From contig NC_081553.1 in the NCBI RefSeq assembly GCF_963082655.1, positions 211,454,117-211,518,116 of the forward strand: 64,000 nt of DNA, in the 5' to 3' direction. The notes below the pieces were generated by a model. The model saw only the letters and a program-made list of their open reading frames with translations. It did not search any database and was not told the DNA's origin. The first letter of the stretch is position 1. Every line of letters begins with the position of its first letter. This DNA comes from Stomoxys calcitrans. Lineage: Eukaryota; Arthropoda; Insecta; Diptera; Muscidae. Position numbers and translations under genes: made by a program. Shown here one piece after another: positions 31,556 through 43,058 of the stretch.

Positions 31556-34500
31556 ACGAAAATTATTTTTTTTTTCGAGTTAATAATCGAAGCATTTTTT
31601 AAGGTCGGAAACGCTGTAACTTCTTCATATTTTCCAATTTCGACACTCAAAATATTCCGCGATTTGAAGCCTTATAAATTTTATTAATTTTTGATGCACA
31701 AAATCTTACTGGCTGAGTATAATAACGTGAAGTTGGTGGTGAGAAATAGTGGTTAACCACAATTCCTGTGTTTTTTCTGCAAAAAACAAGCTCAAAATCG
31801 CATAATTGTTGTCAAAAATGCAAAAAAAAATTCTTGGGAAGGGAGTAATAAAACCATTCTTTCCTGGGAAAGGGTACCAAAACTACCCTTTCCTTGGGAA
31901 AACGGTTCTAAAGCGACCCTTTCCTTGGGAAAGCTACCCTATGCTTGGAGAAAGGGTACAAAACTAACCTCTTCTTGGGCAAATGGTATTTAAACTACAC
32001 TTTTCTTGGAAAAAGGGTACTAAAACCACCCTCTCCTTGGGAAGAGTGTACTAAAACTACCGTTTCCTTAGGGATGTTGTACCAGAACTACCCTTTCCTT
32101 GGGAAAAGGGTTCTACAACTACTGTTTTCCTTTGGAAAGTGATATTTGAACTACCCTTAATTTGAGAAATGGTTAATTAAACTAACCTTTCCTTCTGAAA
32201 GGGGCACTAAATTTACCCTTTCCTTAGGTACAGGGTACTAAAACTACCCTTTTCTTGGGAAAAGGGTACTAAGCTACCCTTTCCTTCGGAAAAGGGTACT
32301 AAGCTACCCTTTCCTTCGGAAAAGGGTACTAAGCTACCCTTTCCTTCGGAAAAGGGTACTAAAACTACTCTTTCCTTGGAGAAAGCGTAATTAAACTTTC
32401 TTTTCCGTGGGGAAAGGGTACTAAAATTACACTTTAGTTGAGGAAATGGTACCAAAACAAACCTTTCCTTGTATAAAGGGTACTAAAACTACACTTTTTT
32501 TTGGAAAAGGCTACTAAAACTACCATTTCCTTCGGAAAAGGGTACTAAAACTTTCATTTCCTTGGGAAAGGGTCCTAAAATTACTATTTCCGTGGGGAAA
32601 GTGTATTAAAACTACACCTCAGTTGGGGAAAGTGTACTAAAACTAACCTTTCCTTGTATAAAAGTTACTAAAGCTACACATTCCTTCGGAAATGAGTACT
32701 AAAACTACACTTTAGTTGAGGAAAGGTTACCAAATCTAGCCTCTCCTTGGGAAAAGGGTACTAAAAATACCATTTCCTTGGGAAAAGGGTACTAAAACTA
32801 CCCTTTCCTTGGGAAAAGTGTACTAAAAGTACCCTATCTTTGGGAAAATGTTACTAAAACTATCCTTTCCTTGGGAAGAGGGTACTAACGTCACCCAATT
32901 CTTGGGAAAATGGTACTAACACTACCCCTTTCTTGCGAACTAAGGGCACTAAGACTACCCCTTTCTGTGGAAGAGGGTTCTTTGCTTGGTGAAAGGGTAC
33001 TAAAACTACATTACCTTTTCCTTGGGACTAAAACTACATTACCTTTTCCTTGGAAAAATGGAATTTAAACAACCCTTTTCTCGGGAAAAGGGTACTAAAA
33101 CTACCCTCTCCTTGAGGAACAGGTACTAAAACTACCTTTTCCTTGGGTAAAACCCCGAATATGTTGCAATTCCCTCGTATTTTTGAATTTCGAAAGTATC
33201 CCTGTATTACAGAACAAATATACTTTCCACAATGTTGCTGGTAGAAACAATAATTCACTGTATTCTTTGGAACAAATTCGCAAAAATCATTCAACCAATG
33301 ACAATATGGGGTTTAAATAAATGGTATTTGAGCACGATGCTGATATTTTTTTCAGGGCAAAGTATCTAGGGGATATTTAAAGCCATTTTCAAGGTCGAAA
33401 ACGCTATAACTCCTTAATTTTTTCATATTACGACAATCCCAAAGCATTCCGCGATTTGGAATTCGAAGAGGAATCGCTAAATAAACTGAATTTCTTAAAA
33501 TTTCATTTTTGATTTTTTTTTATTGCTAATTTCGAGGAAAGGGGATAGCCTTTCCAAAATTTTTTTAATTTTTGATGTAAAAAATTTTTTTGAGCTGAGT
33601 ATACAGCAGTGAAGTTTATGGTTACAAATGCGGTGTAGATCAATACCTGAATGTTTTCTTTAAAAAACAAGCTCAAATTGCATAATAAATATCCACAAAA
33701 TTCAAAAAAATATTTGTAACTTCTCTAACTTCCTTCTATTATGGATCTCCAAAATTCTGAAAACATCATAAGTTTGGAGAAGTAAAGCTCTTTGTATAAT
33801 GGCGCTAACATGCGAAGCTCCTAATTGGCTTGGATTTTTGAAAAAACTAAATTATTCCCGGATTAAGGCTTTAATTGCAGTTATATCTGTTTTACTTGAG
33901 AAAGGGGTACCTAAACGACCCTTTCCTTGGAAGAAGTGTACTCAACCTACCCTTTCCTTGGAATACGGGGTACTTAAACTACCCTTCTCTTGGAGAAATT
34001 GTACTAAAACTACCCTTTTGCTTAGGAAAAATGTACTAAAGCTACCATTGCATTGCGGATATGGTTCCTAAACAACCCTCCCCTCGTTCTTTCGGTGGTT
34101 TGACAAGGTTGCCACATTTGATTTTTTTTTTGGGTTTCTTTGACCAAAATGTTTCCATTTACATAAAGGGTGATTTTTTTGAGGTTAGGATTTTCATGCA
34201 TTAGTATTTGACAGATCACGTGGGATTTCAGACATGGTGTCAAAGAGAAAGATGCTCAGTATGCTTTGACATTTCATCATGAATAGACTTACTAACGAGC
34301 AACGCTTGCAAATCATTGAATTTTATTACCAAAATCAGTGTTCGGTTCGAAATGTGTTCATTCACCGTAACGTTGCGTCCAACAGCATTTTTGAAAAAAT
34401 ACGGTCCAATGATTCCACCAGCGTACAAACCACACCAAACAGCGCATTTTTCGGGATGCATGGGCAGTTCTTAAACGGCTTCTGGTTGCTCTTCACTCCA

Positions 34501-37500
34501 AATGCGGCAATTTTGCTTATTTACGTAGCTCATTCATCGATGAGCCTCATCGCTGAACAAAATTTGTCAAAATTTGAACACATTTCGAACCGAACACTGA
34601 TTTTGGTAATAAAATTCAATGATTTGAAGCTTTGCTCGTTAGTAAGTCTATTCATGATGAAATGTCAAAGCATACTGAGCATCTTTCTCTTTGACACCAT
34701 GTCTGAAATCCCACGTGATCTGTCAAATACTAATGCATGAAAATCCTAACCTCAAAAAAATCACCCTTTATAAAAATGAATATGGCATCAAACAATTTAT
34801 CAGCTGCTTACGTGGATGCGTACACACAAATGAGAGTGTGTGGGTCGTACTGAAGTTCATGTATGTGTTGTAATTTCAACCAAAACCCACCCCTTCCTAA
34901 TTAATAAATAATGAAGCACAAAAAATTTAAAAAGAGACAAATGCAGCATTTATTTGTAAAAATAATACGATTTTTATAGTATTTTCACTGTTATAAATAA
35001 AATAAGCACAACTTTCCAAAAGCCTTTGTCAGCATCTTCCAATTTTATTGTTGTTCCAATTTCAAGACCAAAAGCACAACATATTATTTTACAAACCTTA
35101 TTATTTTGTGCTTGTTGTGAAAGAAATATTAATTTTTCTTTCGAGTATATTATTTACAAAATACTGTCTTATTTATGCATACACAAACACTTTATTTTTT
35201 TCCACCCAGAGTAAATACATGTGTGCAACACCACAAACACTAACAAACACTCAGTTACAATTAGAAGTTTGGCGATCGCGTTTATTTTGCGTAAGAAAAT
35301 GAATTTTTGCACAGCGACTGTGGTTGTGAATAAAATGGTGCTAGTAAAAGCAATAATTCACGGTCTTTGGAAAAAAATCGCAAAAAAACAATTTTTTGGG
35401 CGTAAATATTCAAAGCCATTTTCAAGGTCGAAAACGCTGTAACTACTTAATTTTTTCGAATTTCGACAACTTCAAAGCATTCTGTGACTTGAAATTCGAA
35501 GAGGAATCGTTATATAAACAGCATTTCTTAAAATTTAATTTTTGATTTTTTTTTTGCTATTTTCGAGAGAAGGGGGTAACCTTTCTAAAATTTTTTTAAT
35601 TTTTGATGAAAAATTTTTTTTGGAGTTGAGTATACAGCATTGAAGCTTATGGTTAAAAATACGGTTTAGAACAAAACCTGAGTGTTTTCTTCAAAAACAA
35701 GCTTGAATTGTATAATGAATAACCACAAAATTAAAAAAAATATTGTGAGTTTGAAATTGCTGTAACTTCCTGGTATTATCGATCTCAAAAATTCTGAAAA
35801 CATTATAAGTTTAGAGAAATAAAGCTCTTTTCATAATGGTGCTAACATGCAAATCTTTTAATTTTTTTAAAATAGCAAAATTCCAAATTTTAATGACAAA
35901 CGATGTTTCAAAATTCTACAACTAAATACTTCGAGGTTTAGCATATTGGAATATTTTATTCCCTCTTAAACTGCGGCTATATCTGTTTCCTTGTACCTTA
36001 AAAAAAGGTTTAGGTACCCTTTTTTAAGGTACAAGACCATTTCCTTGGGAAAAGGGTGCTAAACCTACCCATTCCTTGGAATAAGGGTACTCAACCAACA
36101 CATCCCTTGGAAAACTACCCTATGCTAGGAAAAGGGGTACTAAAACTACTCTTGCTTTGGAAAAGGCTACTCAAACTTCCATATGCTTGTGAAAAGGGTA
36201 CTGAAACTATCCTTTTCTTGGAAAAAGCGGACTAAAACTTTCTTATGCTTGGAAAAGGGTACTAAAACTACCCTGTCTTTGGGAAAAAAGTTCTAAAACT
36301 ACCCTTTCCTTAGGAAAAGGGTACTTACACTACCCTTTGCTTGGGGAAATTGTACTAAAACTGCCATTGCATTGCGGATAGGGTACCTCAATGACCCTCC
36401 CCTTGGCAAAAGGGTACCCTTTTCTTAGGGAAAAGGACATATCGAAACCGAAAATGTTACAATTCCCTCATATTTTCGAATTCCGAAGATCCGAAAGTAT
36501 CCCTGTATTACAGAGAAAGTATTCTTTGCGCAATGGCGCTGATAAAATCTATAATTCACGGTCTTTGGGAAAAATTCCCAAAAAACAATTTTTTTTTGCG
36601 CGTAAGGAGAAAGGATTTACAGGGAAAACGCTGTAATTCCTTAATTTTTTCTAATTTCGATAGTCCCAAAGCATTCCGCGATTTGAAATTCGAAGAGGAA
36701 TCGTTAAGTAAACAGCATTTCTTAAAATTTAATTTTTAATTTTTTTTGTTATTTTCGAGGAAAGACTACCCCGTCTTTTTAAATTTTTTTAATTATTGAT
36801 GTAAAAATTTTTTTGGGTTGAGTATACAGCAGTGAAGTTTATAGTTAAAAATGCGATTTAGAACGATACCTTCAAAAACAAGCTCTAATTGTATAATGAA
36901 TATCCACAAAATTCAAAAAATTATTGTGAGTATGAAACTGCTGTAACTTCCTGGTATTATAGATCTCCAAAATTCTGAAAACATCATAAGTTTGGAGAAC
37001 AAAAGTTCATTCCACATTCCATTCCAAAATAAGCTAATTTCAAAAACCATGTTCCAAAATTCTACAACTACTAAAGCTACTAATCCTTACCTTTCCTTCG
37101 GAAATGGGTACTAAAGCTACCATTCCATCGGGAAAAGGGTACTAAAACTACCCAATACTTGGGAAAATGGTACTTTATCTACACTTTTCCATGGAAATGG
37201 CTACTAAAGCTACCCTTTCCTTTCCGTTCCCTTGGGAAAATTGTGCTAATCAAAAAGGGTACTACAACTACCACTTTCTTAGAAAAAGTGTACTAAAACT
37301 AGCGTTCCTTTGGAAAGAGTACGAAAAATACCGTTTCCTTGGGAAAATTGTATTAAAAGTACCCTTTCCTTGGAAAATGCTTCTAAAACTACACTTTCAT
37401 TGGGAAAATGAAGTTTAAATTACCCTTTCTTTGGGAAAAAGGTACTAAAGCTACCCTTTTATTGAGAAATGGGTACTAAACCTACCCTTTTCCTCGAAAA

Positions 37501-37725
37501 TGGGTACTAAAACTACCCTTTCCTTGGGAAAAGGGTACGTTGAGTACCCTTTTCCCAAGGAAAGGGTAGTTTTCCCAAGGAAAGGGTAGTTTTGGGGAAA
37601 CGGTTCTAAAGCTACCCTTTCATTGGGGAAAGGGTATTGAAACTACCTTATGCTTGGGAAAAGGGTACTAAAACTACCCTTTCCTTGGGAAAAGGCTACT
37701 AAACCTGCCCTTTCCTTGGGAAAAT
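31555..37725. repeat. Composite satellite: ~495-bp family units alternating with ~30-bp minisatellite arrays
   Basis: Long-unit segments at about 31555-31830, 33340-33800, 35350-35880 and 36440-37040 are diverged relatives of the 23.7-26.0 kb satellite (aaaacgctgtaactccttaa, gagtatacagcagtgaagtt). Minisatellite blocks lie between and after them at about 31830-33165, 33895-34080, 35985-36440 and 37080-37725. Their unit is near ctaccctttccttgggaaaa + gggtactaaaa (~30 bp); three almost identical 30-bp copies with 'ttccttcgg' sit at 32265-32360. A mariner fold-back element interrupts the array. Open frames are translations of the repeat. Confidence 0.85.
34164..34770. mobile_element. Mariner-like fold-back element, copy 1 (internally deleted)
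   Basis: Outer ends taaagggtgatttttttgag and its inverse ctcaaaaaaatcacccttta bound two ~190-bp arms. Each arm includes the N-terminal transposase codons MNRLTNEQRLQIIEFYYQNQ. The ~210-bp centre, on the - strand, encodes part of the catalytic region (MHPEKCAVWCGLYAGGIIGP). The element is a 5' end plus centre plus inverted 5' end, so no complete transposase can be made. Confidence 0.85.
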
Positions 37726-37729
37726 TAAT

Positions 37730-38530
37730 GGCCGTGACGTTCACGCGGTGATCCCCCTAAGCTCTTAAATAGTCGCTTGTCAAGCTTTTAAATAGTCGCT
37801 CATCCTAAGCAACCTTCCAAACGGCATCTAGACCGATAGGGACACTTTGGTATGAAAGTAAAGAATTGCTAAATTGACATTATTTTTTTATTCACATAAA
37901 TATGTGAAAATTAATTTCTAAAATTGTTTAGAACACACAGACAGAATGTGTGCCATTACACAAAAATAAATGCATTGGAAAAGGTACAACTAATAAGCAG
38001 TGTGGTCGAGCTTGGTTATTGTGGTAATTGTATCATAGATGCGTTTTCGCAATAAAATACGATTTAAATACAACATACCAACGCACGGCCCTTGAAGCCA
38101 TCACACCTAATATGGTTGAAAAGTCTTCTTACCAAAGACGAAACGCGTCCCATAGTGGTTGGTGTGTGTTGCTACCTTTGACTTTACTTTTCCATTTGCA
38201 TCTTCCATCATTCAGCTCGCCTCGAAAGAGAAACAAACAAAAATTGTTTAGAACTTTTGCAAGGTTGTTTAAGGATGGTCGACTCTTTAAAAAAGGTCAC
38301 TCTGATATTAAAGTAAAAAATTGAGAAATTGACATACATTTTTTATCCACATAAATATTTTTGAAATTGTTTAGATTTTTTTTTATTATGAAAATGAAGA
38401 GCAGTTGGGGTCTTAAAAAACTCAACCATTTTTGTTGAATTAATCCACCATGCTTTTTTTGTTCCTGTAGCCGCATATATGAGATAATGGAGCATTTTTT
38501 TGATCACAAATGATTTTATTCTGATCCCCA
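37730..38530. other. No gene recognised
   Basis: A short piece (tcgcctcgaaagagaaacaa, near 38217) recurs at 56370 within a LINE coding end, so this is probably a further LINE scrap. Otherwise AT-rich. Confidence 0.3.
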
Positions 38531-40200
38531 TACGTATACCCCCCCCCCATGTCTGTGAGAATCAAACGAATATTCTGCTCAAGGTTGCCCATTTAAAACA
38601 AAAAAAGTGTGATTATGAATAAAAACACAGTTGAAAATTCCATTTTTTCCAAGTGAAATTAATCCAATTTATTGCGTGAAAATTTGCAATATCAAAAAAA
38701 ACAAACAGTCGAAATCAAAACTCAATAATAATAAACAAAGAGCGAGAGATAGAGAGAGAGAGAGAGAGAAATAGTGAATTGGAAAATATCAAATTACGAC
38801 TAAATATGGTTTAACTTTAACAACTAAATACGTATATTGTATAAATGTTACCTTACACGTAAATATTTTAATATAATAATAATAAATTGCTTAAAGTCAA
38901 AAGTCTTCAAAATCTTAAGTATAATTGCGTGCAAGTCTATATATGTATAAAGAGAGAGAGAGAGAGAGAGTGAGATAAAGAGTTATGGGTAGGGGTGTGT
39001 GTGTTGGAGTGTTGGAAATTCGGCACTTGATATTCCCGTTACAGAAGGATAGAAACACAAATAATAAAATTTGCCAAAGATAACATCAATCCGGTCCATT
39101 CAGGTTCAAAAATATTATAATTGTTTTACCCTATAAATATACTTTAGAGTATACTTGGAGATATACAGCATATTATTAAAAAATACAAAAATTAAATGTA
39201 CAAGTCTTATGCAGTCATAAAAAAATGTGTGACTGCTTTCAGGAGCTGCGACTGAGTGCGAGGAGGTGTTTGAAAATAGTTCAACACTTTAGAGAAACCA
39301 AGGGCGAAAGGACAAAAGTCACATTGGCAGATTCTAAGCACTAATAAACTATAAGGATTGAGAGAACCTAGCATTATAACTTTGATCTTGAAGAAAGTTA
39401 AGGTTTATATGGTTAATATTCTTTAGAGGAGATTTGGGTGTGTGTGTGTGTTTGATGTCTCTCAGCTATTTTTCGTTCAACGGAAATCTGTTAAATGAAA
39501 TCTTAAATATCTTAAGTTAAGCTTTTATAAATATTGTTATTCATGTAAATTGTTTTCATGTATGAGGGGGTGCTGAGGGGCGGGCGTACTGAGGGGAATT
39601 TCTTTAAGAATTGTTTAATTATTTGGTTTTTTCTTTTGTTCTATGTTCGTTTCTTTTTCTTGTCTCAATGTATATGTGTAAATACATGTATGTACGTACG
39701 CATGTTCTGCTTTGCTGTCTGTTATCTGTCCATTTTTGTTACAATAAAACATTAATAAATTACTAATATATGTATGTTTCTATTTCTGCTTGTTGTTGTT
39801 GCTGCTGTTGTGGTTGATTCTACTTCTTCTTCTTCTTTTGCTTCTGCTGCTGCTGCTGCTGCTGCTGCCTCTCTTAAATTCATTATTTTTAACACAAATT
39901 TTGTGCAATACATATTTTTGTTTGTATTATTCTTATTATTTTAGATTACAATATTAAATATGTTATTTATTTATTTTGTGTATGTTCGCAATAGCTTCTT
40001 CTTTGTTTTGTTTTAAATAACTTTAATTTGTTCCATAGCAAATGTCCTCCTGTATTGGTGACACTTAAAATATGTGAACAATTCCAATGGAAGGAGAAAA
40101 AACAAGAAATTATCTGAAACGATATAAAGGCAGAAAAAAATATTAAATAAATATGTTCATTCAACAAATGACAAATGTTATGTTAGATTGGAAAGGGAGT
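38530..40200 (-). other. AT-rich, microsatellite-rich DNA; possible 3'UTR of ear
   Basis: Contains (GA)n around 38750-38770 and 38950-38970, (TG)n at 39437-39451, and a GTT/GCT trinucleotide tract at 39790-39870 (CAA/CAG on the - strand). No open frame of interest. It is on the correct side to be 3'UTR of ear, separated from its stop by an inserted LINE; inference only. Confidence 0.3.
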
Positions 40201-40229
40201 TGAGAAAACTAAAGAACTATTATAAGAAC

Positions 40230-42450
40230 ACGTATCCAGGAGACAAAGCTGACCAACACCTGCAGCTTGCCCAGTTGTTACGGATACAATTTGCTACTTA
40301 AGGATCGCTCAAGGAATGGAGGTGGGGGATTGGCCTTCGTGATACACAATTCCGTGCAATATAGACCCATCTCGGCTGCGCCTGGTGCTAGTGACCCCTA
40401 CATGAAGTGCATGGGGATAGCAGTCAGGTCCGGAACAGCCGAGATAGAGCTATACAACGTCTACATACCGCCGGTTGGTAGCTGTATCCCGATCAATGGC
40501 CAGGCTTACAACCCCGACATAAGTGGGTTACTATCTGGCCATAATCGTCTGGTTCTATTCTCCCCTAGGTAACGACTAGCGTGGCATAGCTTTGGCAGAG
40601 TAGATTGAAAGCTCCACGTTTTGCAGTTTGAATGAGGATGACCCCACTAGGATTACGAGTAGGTGCAGCAGCTCGCCAGACATTTCCATTGCATCCCCTG
40701 ATCTCTTGATTGAAGTATCCTGGCAAGCCGTCATTTCTTTGGGGTCAGACCACCTCTCCATAATTCCCACCATCGACCGACCACCAGACTTCATAACTTC
40801 TGAGCGGCGGACTTTTATCAATCAGAAAAAGGCTGATTGGGCTGGTTTCAGAGAGTATACCAGTGAACTGCCTCCCCCCTCGAATGTGCTAGTGGCCGAG
40901 AGGAAATTCCGAGACATTATTAACGCAGCAGCCGCTCACTTTATACCAGCCGGTCGAACACCCCACGTGCGGATCAATTTCCCAGCGCAGGCAGTGGTAC
41001 TCGCAGACGAGCGTGATGGGATGAGTTTTATGGACCCCACTAACCCCAGAATCAGCGAGCTGAATCTGGAAATAAAGAGGGTAGTCAATGTACTTAAGCG
41101 AAATTTGTGGCTGGAACACTTGGAGCAATGTAACTCAGGCACCGTTGTAGGCAAGCTGTGGTCTACTGTTAAATCACTCTCAAACCCCGGTAGACGGGAT
41201 GTTACTTTTGGCGAAATAACCGTGACTGATCCGAAGAGATGCGCCAGGTTGTTCAACCGTCAATTAATTGTGCATCCCGAGAATGACAGGGCAAGGAGGA
41301 GAGCCATTCGCCGTATTCGTGGTCTCCGAGGCGATGAACAGCCATCACAATTTACCGTGGGCGAAGTTACGAATGTCATCCGTGGCGCCAAATCATCTAA
41401 GGCGTTGGGCCCCGACGGAATCTCTACATTGATGTTGAAGAATCTGAAGTTGAGTATCTTACTTCTGTCCTCAACTTGTCTTTGAACACTCTTATAGTCT
41501 GGAAAATGGGCAGAGTGATCCCTCTACTGAAGTCAGGAAAGGACACGAGTTTGGGGGAGTCGTACAGACCGATCTGCCTTCTCTCACCAGTAGCAAAGAC
41601 GCTTGAGGCATTACTCCTCCCATGGATTTCGAATACTGCATAGCACAACAACAGCTTTGCATGCCATCACCGCGCACATTTGCCGTGGCATCAATCAGTC
41701 CAGGCCATGCGATAGGACGGTCCTCGTGGCACTGGACCTATCGAAGCCATTCGACATGGTCAACAATGACAAATTATTTGAGGACATCGCCAACACGTCG
41801 CTCCAGCCAGGCCTGAAACGCTGAGTCGCGTATTATCTGTGTGGTTGCCAGTCATTTGTGGAATTTAGGGATAAGAAGTCGAAGCACCGTAGAGTAAAAC
41901 AGGGAGTTTCCCAAGGTGGGTGATATCTCCGGCATTGTTTAACCTCTACCTATCCTCCATTCCACCCCCTCCAGACGGCATAGAGATCCTATCATATGCG
42001 GACGATTGTACGATCATGGCATCAGGCCCCCCACTCATTGTTGACATCTGCGATAGGTTGAACGTCTACCTTAACGAACTTGCCTCATATTTCGCTGCAA
42101 GAAATCTCAAGATATCTGCCACCAAATCTTCAGCCACATTGTTCACTACAAATACGCGTGAGGTGAATACTGAGTTGACTGTGATGGTCGATAGAGAAAT
42201 GATTCCAACCATCAAGTGTCCCAAAATACTTGGCGTCACATTTGAAAGCTCTTACATATTCTCCCCTGATGCCACACCAATTTGCAATAAAGTTAAAAGT
42301 AGAAACAAGGTCCTCAAGTCACTTACTGGCAGCACTTGGGGTGCAGACAACGAAACCTTGTTGACCACGTACAAAGCAATTGTCCGGTCTGTGGTAAGTT
42401 ATGCAGCGCCAGTGTGGTCTCGAAAGATAGAACACAATAACACGCTAAGG
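40230..42450 (+). pseudogene. Jockey-like LINE ORF2 relic, copy 2 (longest)
   Basis: The endonuclease domain is recognisable at 40300-40560 (NGGGGLAFVIHNSVQYRPIS, IELYNVYIPP). The linker and start of RT are at 40628-41485 (AKSSKALGPDGISTLMLKNL). In shifted frames follow VIPLLKSGKDTSLGESYRPI, VLVALDLSKPFDMV, and then an open stretch 41920-42465 with the catalytic SYADDCTIMA, KCPKILGVTF and VVSYAAPVWSR. At least four frameshifts or stops inactivate it. It may be inserted in the ear 3' flank in opposite orientation. Confidence 0.85.
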
Positions 42451-42715
42451 ACTGCCAGACAATAATATGGGCCTGCAGGCAGAGATCCAAACGATCATGA
42501 ATGCGTGAGGTGATATAATTTTAACGCGACAACGACGTAGAATGTGAACCAGAGACGCAAAATGTGACACTCAATAACCACTTGTGTTAAAGCAGTTGTT
42601 TGTTACGCCTGCTACCTAAAAATTACAGCCGCTACATGGTACAATTAGGAGGTAGCGTCATTACCACAACAACAAAAATCTACTCCCAGCGAAACTACCT
42701 TGAGTGGTTATTATA
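42450..42715. repeat. Dispersed repeat shared with 47540-47640
   Basis: 'catggtacaattaggaggta' and 'aaaaatctactcccagcgaa' recur inverted at 47.55-47.62 kb (gggtagatttttgttgttgt, cttaattgtaccatg). It lies just past the LINE copy. Confidence 0.5.
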
Positions 42716-42759
42716 ACTCCACTACTATATCCGTAGTTATATCTTAATAGGGGCTGGTC

Positions 42760-43010
42760 TCGATCATATTTTATTCAGGTCCCGAGAACTAATCTACAAG
42801 TTAAATTTTCAGACAATAAATCTACTTCTTATGGGATTAAGTAATCGAAATGGTCTATATGACAGCTATATCTAAATATATTCCGATATTTACTAAACTC
42901 TATCGACAGATCGGTCTATATGAAAGCTATATCTAAATATAGTCCGACCTGAACCATATTTAGGTCGGATGTCGGGATGCTTAAAATAAGCCAAAAACCA
43001 TTTTCTATAT
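42760..43010. repeat. Muscoid dispersed repeat ('agctatatctaaatatagtc' family)
   Basis: Two partial units with 'tatatgaaagctatatctaa' and 'atagtccgacctgaaccata'; related to the palindromic locus at 56.6-57.9 kb. Ends about 50 bp from the ear stop codon. Confidence 0.6.
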
Positions 43011-43058
43011 TTTCACAATAAATCAGCTTACCTTTCCACCTTAAACATGAATTCTATG

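Noticed and set aside
32213..32455. 80-aa frame with repeated VPFSEGKGSL
   Set aside because: Direct translation of the 30-bp minisatellite; a 30-bp unit keeps any frame open by arithmetic.
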